Below are positions 43,255 to 54,221 of a DNA stretch of 64,000 nt, piece after piece. The position numbers were made by a program, and so were the translations under genes. Each line of letters opens with the position of its first letter. The first letter of the stretch is position 1. Source of the stretch: Periplaneta americana (Eukaryota > Arthropoda > Insecta > Blattodea > Blattidae); the NCBI RefSeq assembly GCF_040183065.1, contig NC_091132.1, positions 163,358,102 to 163,422,101 of the forward strand, read 5' to 3'. The notes below the pieces were generated by a model. The model made no database searches. It had not been told where the DNA came from and saw only the letters and a program-made list of their open reading frames with translations.

Positions 43255-44909
43255 CTCATGAGTAGGGCTAGGATTTTGATGAAATTGCATAATTTTTTCT
43301 AGTAAGCCAGAACACAGCTGTTTTAGTATTTATATGTTATGTGATAACCTGAGTGTTTTAAAACATATTTGTTAGGGCATTTTTTGCCTGTTTCAACTCA
43401 TAAGAGCAACTTTTATTTTACTTGGTCATTTTTTAGTCATTTTCGTTTAATTTTGGCCATAAATCCTTATTATTAATGTACAACGACACACAGATTAATT
43501 AATATACCAATGAACAATGACAACTACACTGAAGAATTAAACACAATAAAATATATAGCGCAAGACAATGGACACAACCCTAACATAATAGACACACTAA
43601 TAAAAATGGCAAAACAAAAACAGAACAAACCAACACAAACAGCACGCGAGAATAAATACATAACATTAACATATCACAATACCAATACCCACAAAATTGC
43701 AACTTCATTCAGAAAACTAAAGTACAAAATTGCATACAAAACAAATAATACAACACAGAAATACTTAAATAACCACACTAAACATTCAAATAAGTATAAT
43801 TCAACTGGAGTTAACAAATTAAAATTTAATAGTTGCCCACATTTTTACATAGGACAGACAGGAAGATCCTTTCATACAAGATATAATGAACATATTAAAT
43901 CTATAACCAAACCTTACATCACATCAAATTATTCAGATCACATTATCAACAATAATCATGACTACAATAATATAGAAACAGATATGGAAATTTTACACTT
44001 CACACCAAAAAGTTCACAGTTAAACATCCTAGAACAGTACGAAATATATAAGAATACAATAGCATACCCACAATATATACTTAACACACAACTACAGTTC
44101 GATACACACACATTATTTGACGTCATAATACATCATGACATGCAAACAGCCAACCCCCACCATAGGAGCAACACACCCCCACCCCTACCATCGACAAATG
44201 CACATCACAGAGTCAAGATCACCAGTGGCTCAAGAGACACTGAAGACGACGACACATAGCGTCGAAATGGGCCGTCTGTCGAAGGTAAATACCTTTTTTT
44301 TAACAATTTTAACACTTTTAACGTATGACAAAGTAAATTTTATGTAAAATAATGTTTATTTCCTTTGATATTTTCCTTACATATTTTATCCATTAATATC
44401 CATTATTTTGTATCATATTTTAATTGTTTTTCTACACAAATATTGCCATTTTAATGCAGTACACCCTCACATAATGGATCAGTCCAACCACCCCTTCAAT
44501 ATAGACTCCTCTATACCTGCTAATTCGGGATAAGAGTGTTCTTGTGGTAGACTACATGGAAACTAAACGTAAAGTAAATCCATGGTGCTACAGCCCATGA
44601 AGGGCCAAGACTGACCATCCGACTGGTGACCTCACGTCCACATGCCTACGCAGAGGTGAACGATCATACATGGAAATTACATCAGGTAAAATAATTAATT
44701 CAAGTGTACTACTTACAAAAAATTATGTAAAATTTAATTTAATTACTAGTCTAAATATTAAGCAGTAGAAAACTTCATTTTCTACTAAGCCAATTATGTA
44801 AGATTAATTTTTAGGGCATTTTTGAAAGATTTTTAGGTCATAAATGCATTGTTTTTTAGGACTTTTTTTCATGATTTATAGGTCATCAAAATCCTAGCGC
44901 TACTCATGA
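43255..44909. mobile_element. TIR-bearing insertion containing a Penelope fragment
   Basis: The ends CTCATGAGTAGGGCTAGGAT (43255) and CATCAAAATCCTAGCGCTAC followed by TCATGAG (44909) are inverted copies, about 27 bp, with outer CATG possibly a target duplication. Subterminal TTAGGGCATTTTT / TTTAGGGCATTTTT repeats sit on both sides. It interrupts the DUF7869-like gene. The superfamily is not assigned. A repeat-like stretch around 44575-44672 was not identified. Confidence 0.65.
43510..44259 (+). pseudogene. Penelope-like element 3' part, GIY-YIG endonuclease
   Basis: An open frame of 249 residues with FNSCPHFYIGQTGRSFHTRY (GIY-YIG core with catalytic Tyr and Arg at about residues 112-128), SDHIINNNHDYNNIETDMEI, and LNILEQYEIYK with the metal-binding Glu. 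After the stop comes GACACATAGCGTCGAAATGG, typical for the 3' end of Penelope elements. The reverse transcriptase is absent, so this is a 5'-truncated copy. The frame itself is still intact. Confidence 0.87.
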
Positions 44910-45490
44910 GAATAATAGAAGAGTCTACTGTTTTCAGAATGATTCTACATTATTTCCCCATCTGGGGCACAGTTATCTTCCTCCAGACCGCATATTCGGA
45001 AATACTGAGAAAGAATACCGAAGTCTAGACAAGATTACTTTACCATCAGAATACTATATGATAATAGGAAAGGATACTATAAGCCTAGTTCTTGACGAAG
45101 ACAAAGTATTTGCTATTAAATCCAAATCGCAAGAAATTTTGAAAAAGAAGCTTCCATTCAAAATGACCGATGTCCGTGTACTGCGATGTGAGAAAGGCCA
45201 AGTAAGTTATCTGTCAAGACAACATATTATGCAGGATCAAGTATTGAAATTCAAGTTCTTAAGCCGGGAATCCGTAATGCAAAGAAGATTGATACAGCTA
45301 TGCAACTTACATTTGTAAATCATGTTAGTGCAAAAGGTGTGCTGACATAAAGAAGTTTTTGAAGTACTTTGACATATCTTCAGAAGAAGTCACAACATTT
45401 TATGGAGACGTGCGCCGAGATTGCAAGGAGAAGGATGACGATATTGCTGCCTATATGTATCATGATGAAGCTTCATATTAAGCGCCATTG
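44910..45490 (+). pseudogene. C-terminal part of the DUF7869-like gene
   Basis: Frames give FPHLGHSYLPPDRIFGNTEK, then EYRSLDKITLPSEYY, then an open stretch 45058-45318 (MIIGKDTISLVLDEDKVFAI, KLPFKMTDVRVLRC), and a degraded end. The GHSxLPxDRxFGxxEK block is the recognisable part. The link to the DUF7869 family is from memory. It directly resumes the gene cut at 43255. Confidence 0.55.
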
Positions 45491-45798
45491 TTTCTTCCAG
45501 TAAACAATACAGAATATTATCGTTCTTGTATGTCTTATTAAATGGCATTGTGAGTTCCAGTTAACAATGCTATTGTTCTTGTATGTCTTCACTGAGTACT
45601 ACTGAACAAAATTGAGTAGTAAAAAAGACTAGATGTATTTATATGTATGAAAAGTGCTTTCCTGCAGGCCCAGTAACATATAAATTTAAAACAACATCAA
45701 ATTTTAAATTGAAAATATTAGTAAAAACATTTGGAAGTGATGGAGACGTTTTGTAGACGTTGAGTTTTGTGAAAATTTGTTATTTTTGGGTTCTATTT

Positions 45799-46068
45799 TT
45801 TACCTTATTTTTATTTTAGTACGTTATTTTACGACGCTTTATCAACATCTTAGTTTATTTAGCGTCTGAATGAGATGAAGGTGATAATGCTGGTGAAATG
45901 AGTCCAGACTCCAGCACCGAACGTTACCCAGCATTTGCTCATATTGGGTTGAGGGAAAAGCCCGGGAAAAAACCACAACCACGTAACGTGTCCCGACCGG
46001 GAATCGAACCCGGGACACCTGGTTTCGCGGCCAGACGCGCTAAGTGTTACTCCACAGGTGTGGACTTC
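45799..46068 (-). mobile_element. tRNA-derived SINE type 1, full length
   Basis: The minus strand has CACCTGTGGAGTAACACTTA and GGTTCGATTCCCGGTCGGG. Flanks are GGGTTCTATTT (45788-45798) and GGGTTCCATTT (46069-46079), an 11-bp duplication with one mismatch. Confidence 0.93.
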
Positions 46069-46180
46069 GGGTTCCATTTAGTGATAGTATATACTTACAA
46101 AATAATAGGCCTATGTATACAACCATAATCTATGTCAATTATTCTCTTTTCAGTAAATATTTATTCCCTGTGAAGATATT

Positions 46181-46369
46181 GGGTGCTATGCATAGACATT
46201 TTGCTAGCCCACGCTACGAGCGTGCTAAACTAGCCCCGGCTATCGAGTGATTACTTGTACAGGATTCATATCATATTGCATCGCTGACACTGGTTTATGA
46301 ATACGAAAAACGTTAGTTCGCTAATCATCCACCGGAAACTCGCGCTAAGAATGTCTATGAATATGGCCC
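46181..46369. mobile_element. MITE with GGGTGCTAT ends
   Basis: 189 bp. The left end GGGTGCTATGCATAGACAT and right end (complement) GGGCCATATTCATAGACAT are inverted copies. An ATA-like trinucleotide borders it. No frame; superfamily unclear (Harbinger-like is possible). Confidence 0.65.
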
Positions 46370-46469
46370 ATAGTGTTTGAATTGCGAGTTAGTTAAACAA
46401 GTATGTCTACGGAAAATTTTATTTTTCTATATCTTAAGTTTTGTAAAGATCCCTCTCAATTTTTAAGGG

Positions 46470-46574
46470 CTTGTTGATCAAAGAATTCGTAGTGTAATGG
46501 CTATGATTGTGGTTCACTAAACGAAAAGTCCGTATTAAAGGTAAGTCGGGTATTTGAATTTAGTGAGGAAAATA
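46470..46574. repeat. Block C-type tRNA-like stretch
   Basis: TTCGTAGTGTAATGGCTATG matches 13115 and other C blocks. Together with the downstream part it is split by the MITE at 46575. Confidence 0.55.
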
Positions 46575-46796
46575 TCTGCAGTGCTTGGGAAAAGTGACAT
46601 AAGTCAGTTTCCACAAACCTTTTTTGAACTTACACTGGTTTATGTCGATTTCATTTTTTTTCTGTCTGAATTATTGTAATGGGAGAAATACTTACGTATT
46701 TTTTTCCAAGCGACCAGATGTTCCGTAAGTTATCAATAAATTATCGAAAAAAGGTTTGTGGAAACTGACTTATGTCACTTTTCCGAGCATTGCAGA
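46575..46796. mobile_element. MITE with long inverted repeats, TA target
   Basis: 222 bp. Inverted ends of about 45 bp: TCTGCAGTGCTTGGGAAAAG and (complement) TCTGCAATGCTCGGAAAAGT, continuing with GACATAAGTCAGTTTCCACA on both. TA on either side (46573-46574, 46797-46798). The paralogous locus near 13208 is empty. Confidence 0.88.
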
Positions 46797-46798
46797 TA

Positions 46799-47003
46799 TG
46801 TGAAGGAGAGCAGTGAAATGGTGTAGGTTAAGAGAAAGAAAGGTGAGGTAATGGGGATGTCGTAACAGCCCCCGATTAAATTCATATTTTCAAGTATTGC
46901 TATGGTACATGATGCTATACACCACGTCATCTATCTTCTATTCACTGACGACACAATTTACTAAACGCCCACAATATCGCGACACACTTATTTCATTTTC
47001 TTA

Positions 47004-47044
<41 letters not shown>

Positions 47045-47590
47045 TAGTACATTTCTTCTGCAGAAAAATGTGGTGGAACTCTGTATAGAATATTTTATAG
47101 CGCACAGGGAGATGATTACTACTCACTGCACGGGAATTTTGTCGTTTTTAACCCCCTTTTCGTCCAACTAAGACATTGAAGGTCTAAGCCAGGGAGCGTC
47201 AAGTGACTACACTCTCGTGCGTACGTACAAACCCTCAAGCCCTGACGTACGGCTGCGGGCAAGGGTAGCTGCTTCCACAGTGGCGGAACTAAGAACTTGT
47301 ATGTGAACTAAATTTGTGATAAGAATATAAATTAATTTCAACTTTTAACTGAAGTACACTTTCACTGTTCAAAACATTACTCAACATAATTTGGTACAGT
47401 TAACTCTATATACGAAATAAATTTTTGCATGTTTGCACAATAATGAAACAAAACAAAATATACACTTTTATACAGATCAACATACTACGAAATAAAACTG
47501 TTCACCGTTTGTCTTCTTCTCATTGCTATACAATTCAATTAACAAAATAAAACAACAATACAAACGTTATTATTCAAATACAATTCTCTA
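46799..47590. repeat. Block C end, (TAA)n and spacer
   Basis: 46799-46960 matches 13215-13375. 47008-47043 is (TAA)12. 47044-47590 shows no gene. Confidence 0.6.
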
Positions 47591-47593
47591 ACA

Positions 47594-48300
47594 ATAGTAC
47601 TTTTTCTTATACATCAAAGATCCGCGGCGATTTTTGCAGTTTTTTTTTTTTTTAGTAAGCAACTTTTCAATTCGCGGAGGGTTTGTTTTAGTACCAGCCA
47701 ATCGCAAACATGCTTTCAAGTGTTCATCACTTAATTGGCTTCTGTGACGTGACTTTGTAAACTACATTAAAGAAAACAATGTTTCGCATACGTAGGTTGT
47801 CCCGAACATGCACAACGTTCTTGCAGCAAGATTGTGCAGTTTAGGAAACCTTTCTCGTGGAAAACAAGTATAGAAATGTTTAATACTTTTTCTGTTTTGA
47901 TACTTATCCTTTAGCTCAATATCACTTTGTAAATAAAGTATTCCTAATTGTGGTCCAGCAGGAATATCCAGGATACTCACTGAAAAAGGTGTTGAAAATA
48001 TCTTAAATTGTTGTTCAAGTTCTCTCGTATCCTGAAATCTACGTTCGAAGCCTTGGCACAATTGTTGCATTATTCTTATATATTCTTTCAAGGCCTCTAT
48101 CAAGTTTCCTATGTACATCCATAAATAAGGCAATTTCATTTCTAAGTGCGAGAAAACGCTCCAGAACTTTTCCTCGACTTAATCACCTTAGCTAGGTATG
48201 GTAGAGCAAATCCCCATACTCACTGTTAATATCATCAAGTACTGCCCTGAACTCCATGTGATTAAGTCCTTTAGACCTTGTGAAATTAATTGTTCGCACA
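47594..48300 (-). pseudogene. hAT-type transposase C-terminus (GTF2IRD2/ZBED5-like), dead
   Basis: At 47762-48139 the minus strand reads FSTPFSVSILDIPAGPQLGI, LQSDIELKDKYQNRKSIKHF and CMFGTTYVCETLFSLM. Then, after a stop in place of Lys, KSRHRSQLSDEHLKACLRLA follows. This is the dimerisation domain at the end of hAT transposases, of the type also domesticated as GTF2IRD2/ZBED5. Upstream, ALRNEIALFMDVHRKL-like residues are split by frameshifts near 48130. The rest of the gene is missing. Confidence 0.8.
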
Positions 48301-48602
48301 ACAACAACCAATACATTGCTAAGATTCATGTTTTTAGCACATCAATTTTCCTGGTGCAAAATGCAGTGCACCGGTGCCCCCAAGCGACCTCGATAGGTTC
48401 CACCACTGCTAGACTGCAGTGTACAACTGTACTGAACGCAGTGGAAGCCGTAAGCAGGCCTGTATGCCCTCTCGCGATCTTGACTCGACCTGGCGGAGTC
48501 TGGTCTAAGCTGAACTCAAAGAAAAATTATATTAAAAACATAGTTATTCACACATATTTCAGTTCCATGATGAAAAATGCAACAAAAAGGTGCCAGAACG
48601 CC
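48301..48602. other. Spacer
   Basis: No recognised feature. Confidence 0.3.
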
Positions 48603-48609
48603 GATCCAG

Positions 48610-48797
48610 CACAGTCTAGTATACAGAGTCACGAAGCTTGAGTTGTGAGGGTACTAGGAACAATAGACTGTGCAGGTACTATTTCGCATTGTCTGTAATG
48701 AGGCGATAATAGCGATCCTAGTGGTTAGCAGCTATCTATGGATGCATATTTACTATGTATTGAGCTTCGTGACTTTATACAGGTCTACTAGACTGTG
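48610..48797. mobile_element. CACAGTC-ended short element, copy 2
   Basis: 188 bp. Ends CACAGTCTAGTATACAGAGT and (complement) CACAGTCTAGTAGACCTGTA. Flanks GATCCAG and GATCCAT, a 7-bp duplication with one mismatch. Internal CAATAGACTGTG. Confidence 0.82.
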
Positions 48798-48859
48798 GAT
48801 CCATCGCGTTCCGGCAGAAAACAGGCATTGATAACAACTTCTATGTAGTGTTGTAGATA

Positions 48860-49423
48860 CAGAGGTGTGAAAATTATTAGAATAATCTTAATTTTAAAAG
48901 ATTTTTAATAGTTCCTTCACAAATATTAATTGAATTGATGAATATTGGTGTATATTACTATACTGATGTAGGATATATTTACTACTAACAATGCCGGAAA
49001 GCATTGTTGTACATTGGTATTTTTCTTATTTTACAATTGTTATGGGAATTCAGAAATTATTATATTATGTTGGCGGAATTGGAAACGTAAAAAATTATAT
49101 CCACAAAACAGATGTATACGTTCATTTGAACCTTCACAACAATGTAAACGCAAAGAACAATTTGTTTAAAGCATTTATTAATTAATTTTTTATGTTTCCA
49201 ATTCCGCCAACATAATATAATAATTTCTGAATTCCCATAACAATTGTAAAATAAGAAAAATACCAACGTACGACAATGCTTTCCGATATTGTTAGTAGTA
49301 AATATATCCTACATCAGTATAGTAATATTAGATACCAATATTCATCAATTCAATGAATATTTGTGAAGGAACTATTAAAAAGCCTTTAAAATTAAGATTA
49401 TTCTAATAATTTTCACACCTCTG
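48860..49423. mobile_element. Foldback Tc1/mariner-type element
   Basis: 564 bp, almost wholly two inverted arms (48860-49097 and 49183-49423, about 240 bp each) around an 85-bp loop. Ends CAGAGGTGTGAAAATTATTA, TA target duplications at 48858-48859 and 49424-49425. The arms differ at only a modest number of positions. Short frames in the arms are mirror images and not genes. Confidence 0.92.
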
Positions 49424-49425
49424 TA

Positions 49426-49879
49426 GGTCGATGTTAACATGCAATCGAAAATTCTAAAACAAACAGCAACTTGAGTGGCATTAGAAAAAAAAAACAAAGG
49501 TAAGTATGTGTCAAGAATCACAACCTAATTATGCTGGATGTCCGATCAAAGATTATCGTTTTTGAAAACTCGACTATTTAAATTAATGTGAAAGGTTGGT
49601 GGATTGCACATAATTTCATTATACTTTGCTTCATGGTTGAAAAACTGAACTGAGCATTCTTGCAGGTGTTCACGAATCGTTGGTAAATTCTGTCTCAAAA
49701 TAAAATGTACCATATCAAAGATTCGTTGCAAATAATAAAAAAAAAATGCGTTGTAAAGAGACATTCTGGATGGCATAAAATTTATGTTTCTAACCCAAAA
49801 TTTCGAGACACACTACATGGAGCACAGTGACACACTGGTTGGGAACCACTGTTATATTGGTCTGTAAAAACAGCGACTG
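49426..49879. other. Spacer inserted in the duplicated region
   Basis: No gene recognised; not matched in the 13 kb copy. Confidence 0.3.
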
Positions 49880-50110
49880 AATCTTAGATATTACCAAAAT
49901 TAAATATCAATCCAATACTTAGGCCTACCAGTACTTGATTCTCAAATTTGTCGTTGAACACTTCATAGGAACTCGTATTTGCGATAATCTTCAATGAAGC
50001 TATTCGCACTTACCGCCATTTTCAGTTTCAAAGGTCCAATATTACCAAAGAAAAGAATTTTCAGTTTATTCACATTCACCTAAAATTACCTTCTCGCTAC
50101 AAGCTACTCT
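49880..50110 (-). promoter_or_regulatory. Putative 5' untranslated exon region of Z2
   Basis: Copy of 13441-13735. The minus strand ends AAAATGGCG followed by a GTAAGT donor (exon end at 50014). It lies about 12 kb upstream of the Z2 start exon, the gap being filled by insertions. A transcribed leader exon is inferred from conservation and splice consensus. Confidence 0.45.
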
Positions 50111-50814
50111 TGAACGAATTACGCACAAGATACCTACCGACAATGGGTAGCTTTCAATAGCCGTATGCGCTCTCAATTTTACTGGAAAAAAGCATGCACA
50201 ACTGAATGTGTTTCGTTCACTCTTGAATTCGTTATTTGAATGCTTAAAGGAGAAGGAAATCTGAACAGTGTAGAGCATATTTACAGTGTTTACCACAAAA
50301 AGCAGGAGAATTGAAGACTTAAGTTGTACGAGAAACATTAACCCCCCCAACATGATATATGTTGTACTAGCAATTCAAAGATAATGCAGAACAATAGTGA
50401 GTATAGCATAAAAGTTCCAAATGTAAATAAGTTTTCATGTTGTTCAATTTACATACGAGTATATATTGAGCACACGTATACCAATAAGGAAAGATGAATG
50501 AATTCCCATGCAGGTACAAAAATGTTTGGGTGCTGTTTACTCCAAAAGTTGAAGCTTGTTTCGCTCGAACTCCATTTGTGAAGATCAGATCATATAAATT
50601 ACACTTACATACAATATACCAAATTTAACAATATACTTACCTGTATGAAACATAAATTAACGTAGTTTTATCCCTTCTTCAGGTGTCAGGCTCCATAGTT
50701 GCAACGTCATTATTTTTAACTACATGTTCAAGATGTAGTGATCAAAGAAGCCCTGCCAGAAGCAGTGTCAAAAAAACCTTAACTTAAATTTGCAACACAA
50801 CTGAGATTTCTCCC
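50111..50814. repeat. Segmental duplicate, non-coding (matches 14580-15130)
   Basis: Matches through AACATGATATATGTTGTACT and TTCGCTCGAACTCCATTTG. No gene. Confidence 0.55.
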
Positions 50815-50822
50815 ACAACCTA

Positions 50823-51058
50823 GTTTTTTTTTTGTTTATTTAACAACGCTGTATCAACTACTAGGTTATTTAGCATCGATGAGTTGGCGATAGCGAGATG
50901 GTATTTGGCGACATGAGGCCGAGGATTCGAAATAGATTACCTGGCATTCACATTACTGATGGGGAAAACATCGGAAAAAAACACAACCAAGTAATTAGCC
51001 CAAACGGGGATAGAACCCGCGCCCGAACGTAACTTCAGAGCGGCAGGCAAGCGCCTTA
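50823..51058 (-). mobile_element. tRNA-derived SINE type 2
   Basis: Minus-strand copy related to 26505-26765 (GGGTTCTATCCCCGTTTGGG, ACCTAGTAGTTGATACAGCG). Flanks ACAACCTA (50815-50822) and ACAACCCA (51059-51066). The empty site is visible at 15128-15142. Confidence 0.88.
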
Positions 51059-51137
51059 ACAACCCAAATAAACCAACCAGTTAGAAGAGAGTTATAGAGT
51101 GACTAAGTTGCTTTGCACAGCACTGGTAGCGGTGCCA

Positions 51138-51169
51138 CCATGGATAAATATATATATATATGTATCCAT
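51138..51169. mobile_element. Palindromic mini-element, copy 2
   Basis: CCATGGATAAATATATATAT then ATGTATCCATGG, a 32-bp near-palindrome. It is flanked by TGCCA on both sides (51133-51137, 51170-51174). The paralogous spot at about 15235 (GCGGTGCGGAAG) lacks it. Confidence 0.6.
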
Positions 51170-51174
51170 GGTGC

Positions 51175-52319
51175 CACTGTGAAACAGCAGAAATGGAAAA
51201 AAGTGACTTCCGTTGTAGAAATTCGTCAGCTTACAACGTTGTTTATACGTTTATAGGCGGTATTTGGGGGGGGGGGGGGATGAAAGCCTCTCGTGTGTGC
51301 TGATTATAGCTGCAACAGCAGAAGAAGAAAGAAAAATGATATATCATATTATACAGGGAAATTTTATGAAGTTAAGTGTATAGGTTTGTTAATTCCCTGC
51401 ATTTTTTTTTTGCCTACATGTGTAACAGTGTTCAGTCCCAAAGAGTTTGTAATATGTAATTATACGGTGAAACATGCATTGATATAATAATCTGCTGGTA
51501 GTCCTGTTACCTCCACATCCATTCTAATCCGTTTACGTATGAGGAAAACCGACAGTAGCAATTTAATATTTGGCAATTGGCGATATTTCGCGGTGGATTA
51601 TGGGGCATAAAGGGTGTACTTTAACGTCATATCCGTCGCACCTATTTCAAGCATATTTCCCTTGGAGTACTCCCTCTTTTCTTTTTACCCTCTCAGTGTG
51701 TAAGAAAGCCGGACATATCATACGATCTTTTCTTGCAGATTCCCTTTAAAAGAAGGAACTGATGAAATAGTGGGTAGTAAGTATGAAACAAGAAACTATC
51801 CCTAAGTAATCTGTAATAATCCTATATTCAACTTTATGAAAATATCTAATACACATACACAGATACTTTTAATCAGAAATATCAGTATACTCGTCCAATA
51901 TTAACGAATAAAATACATTTCCTACAAAATTAACTACAGATTCAAGCCTTTAACGGAAAATAACACAGTCTATTAAACGTGGGCGCTTTGTCCTAAGTAC
52001 CTGAAGATTTTGAAAATGTGATCCTTGCCTGGCAGATCACAACGTCTCATAAAGGTGAGCACTTGTACTACCTGATGAATGAATTGCAATGTGTAGGCTT
52101 GCAGCCAATTTTAAACTTAATGCCTTCTTCCCTTTGGAAACTACAGGAATATGCTTTCATAACATTTGATTTTCGGCAAGAAACTAGTAGACAACATCCT
52201 TCTGTGCATAATACTGCTAGCATGCTTTGCAGATAAGCTACATTGTTGTCAGACAGGAGTTGCATATTTTACAAAATGCCTCATTAGAATTTTTTTTAAT
52301 CTTGAAACCAGCCTGAAAA
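51175..52319. repeat. Segmental duplicate, non-coding (matches 15240-16060)
   Basis: Includes an 11-G run near 51270 and the block around CAGATTCAAGC. 51490-51700 appears unique. No gene called. Confidence 0.5.
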
Positions 52320-52587
52320 TACACTGCTCAAAAAAGTTGAAGGGGCAAGTACATTATGTGCTTCAGTTTATTATTCATAGCAGTGAAATGGATATTACCT
52401 TATGTAAGGAGTAAGTTATTTGACTAACAAAAAATCAAGTAAATTTAAATTATTGTTTTTATTTTTTATGTTGAAAACTAAACAATAACAAAAATACTGC
52501 TTGTTGAGTAAAATGTTAGAAACATTTTGACAGGAAAAAAAAAAAAGAATTATTCCATACAGATTGAAATGAATCCAGTTGTCAGCA

Positions 52588-53560
52588 ACGAGTATGACCC
52601 TTTCGTGCATTTAACACTGCTTGACATCGACTCTGCATGTTTGAAATCAGATGTTCAAAGTCTTCTTGCGGAAGATTAGCCCAAGCCTGAATTAGAGCAG
52701 TCTGGAAGTTTTCAGCTTTCTCTATATTCTCCATATGTAGTGTCACAGCCCTTTGAAGTTGACCCCATGCATATTCTATGGGATAAAGATCCGGGGACTG
52801 AGTAGGCCAAGACAGTACAGAAATCTCCCCTTGCTGAAACCATTCACAAACCGCTCGAGCAGTATTAGCGTGGGCACAGTCATGCTTAAGAATGAAACAT
52901 TCTCCTTGGTCATTAGCAAATGGTCTCACAATTGGTTGCAGAACAGAATTTAAGTACACATTGTCCCTTCCAGGAAAATGAGCCGTGTTCTTCTGTCCAT
53001 CATTACTCCTGCCCACACCACCTCCGTAGCTATGGACTTCCTGAACACGACGAAGTCTTTCTGCTGACCCAGGTTGATGCCAAATCCTGCTACGCCTTCC
53101 ATTGGGTGAAAGCAGAATCTAGACTAATCAGAAAATATAACATGAGCTTATTCTTCATAACGCCAATTGATATGTTGTTCTGCCCTTGTGAGACTTGCTG
53201 CCCGATTGATTCTCCGAAAGGCTGGTAATCTGAGAGGGCGTCAAGAGAAGAGTGGTGGTTCCTGAATTCGTTTTCTTACAGTACGGTCACTTACAATAAC
53301 CTATGAGTGTACTGGAGAATAGATACAGCTTGCCAGGCAGTGATAGTCCCCTGATGCTGTGTAGAACCAGAAATCGATACTGCTATGCAGTTGTTTTCCT
53401 TCCTCGGCCTTGATAACGTAGCCATAATCGGTTAATAGTACTGCGTTATGTGTTCAATACTCGAGCAACATGACCTTGATTTTGACCACCTTTTATCATT
53501 CCAACAGCTATGAGTATTTCAGAAGTTGTGAAATGACGACCTTCCATGATTAAATAAAAT
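52588..53560 (-). pseudogene. Tc1-type DD34E transposase, decayed
   Basis: The N-terminus (about 53548) opens MEGRHFTTSEILIAVGMIKG, a helix-turn-helix region, then falls into stops and frame changes. 52582-53016 is open: LKHDCAHANTARAVCEWFQQ (second Asp) and SPDLYPIEYAWGQLQ (Glu) with 34 residues between them, ending KGHTRC. The usual QQDNA is HDCA here. Confidence 0.83.
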
Positions 53561-53966
53561 GACTTCTTATGATTCCAGTAAGAAAACAAGAAGATATCTT
53601 CAAAATGTTACATTTAAGAACCAAGCATAAAGACCTTCAACAGTATAATATCCACGAAAATCTATAAAATAAACGATTTAGACAGGAAAATCAAAAACTC
53701 CCTAATTCCAATAAACTAAATTTTACAGGAGAGAGAAAAAACTTATCATATATCTTACTAACTTTAAATATTATACATTTACCTATTAATATTATGTAAA
53801 GTTACATTCTTAATCAATTAAATACTTCAAAACCTAAATTTTTACATTATCTTACGGCACACTTTGAAATCAACACTGCTGGAGTGAGTGGTTGTCTGAC
53901 TTCCACAGCGTATGAATTAAGCAAAATGAATAAATATGACCCATATGAACTAATAAAATAATTATA

Positions 53967-54221
53967 GTCCACACTTGTGGAGTAACGGTCAGCGCGTCTG
54001 GCCGCTAAACCAGGTGGCCCAGGTTCGAATCCCGGTCGGGGCAAGTTACCTGGTTGAGGTTTTTTCCGGGGTTTCCCTCAACCCAATACGAGCAAATGCT
54101 GGGTAACTTTCCGTACTGGACCCCGGACTCATTTCACCGCCATTATCACCTTCATATCATTCAGATGCTAAATAACCTAGGTGTTAATACAGCGTCATAA
54201 AATAAACCAAGAAAATAAATA
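53967..54221 (+). mobile_element. tRNA-derived SINE type 1, full length
   Basis: GTGGAGTAACGGTCAGCGCG and GGTTCGAATCCCGGTCGGGG boxes. Flanks AAAATAATTATA (53955-53966) and AAAATAACTATA (54222-54233). Nested in the Tc1-type element. Confidence 0.93.

Larger units (their letters stand above)
40453..46460. mobile_element. Composite about 6-kb insertion (old DNA transposon with nested elements)
   Basis: The duplicated upstream region is continuous at 13085-13095 but split here. The left end has three subterminal repeats of the type TTCACAAAACTGAACATCTA (about 40458, 40608, 40649). A related inverted piece (ACAAAACTTAAGATATAGAA on the complement) lies near 46420-46445. Coding remnants at 40893-41025, 42480-43254 and 44910-45490 look like one plus-strand gene. 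Inside are a mariner (41252-42430), a TIR element with a Penelope (43255-44909), a SINE and a MITE. Exact ends are uncertain. Confidence 0.55.

Noticed and set aside
42790-43302. Possible small gene on either strand
   Set aside because: Codon pattern and FENPRSDTC motif fit the decayed plus-strand transposon gene better; the minus frame has no support.
48991-49266. Overlapping frames on both strands in the foldback element
   Set aside because: They are mirror images of the two arms of one inverted repeat.
53845-54044. Minus-strand frame over the SINE head (GFEPGPPGLAARRADR)
   Set aside because: This is the usual spurious peptide from the SINE tRNA-like region, present wherever the SINE occurs.
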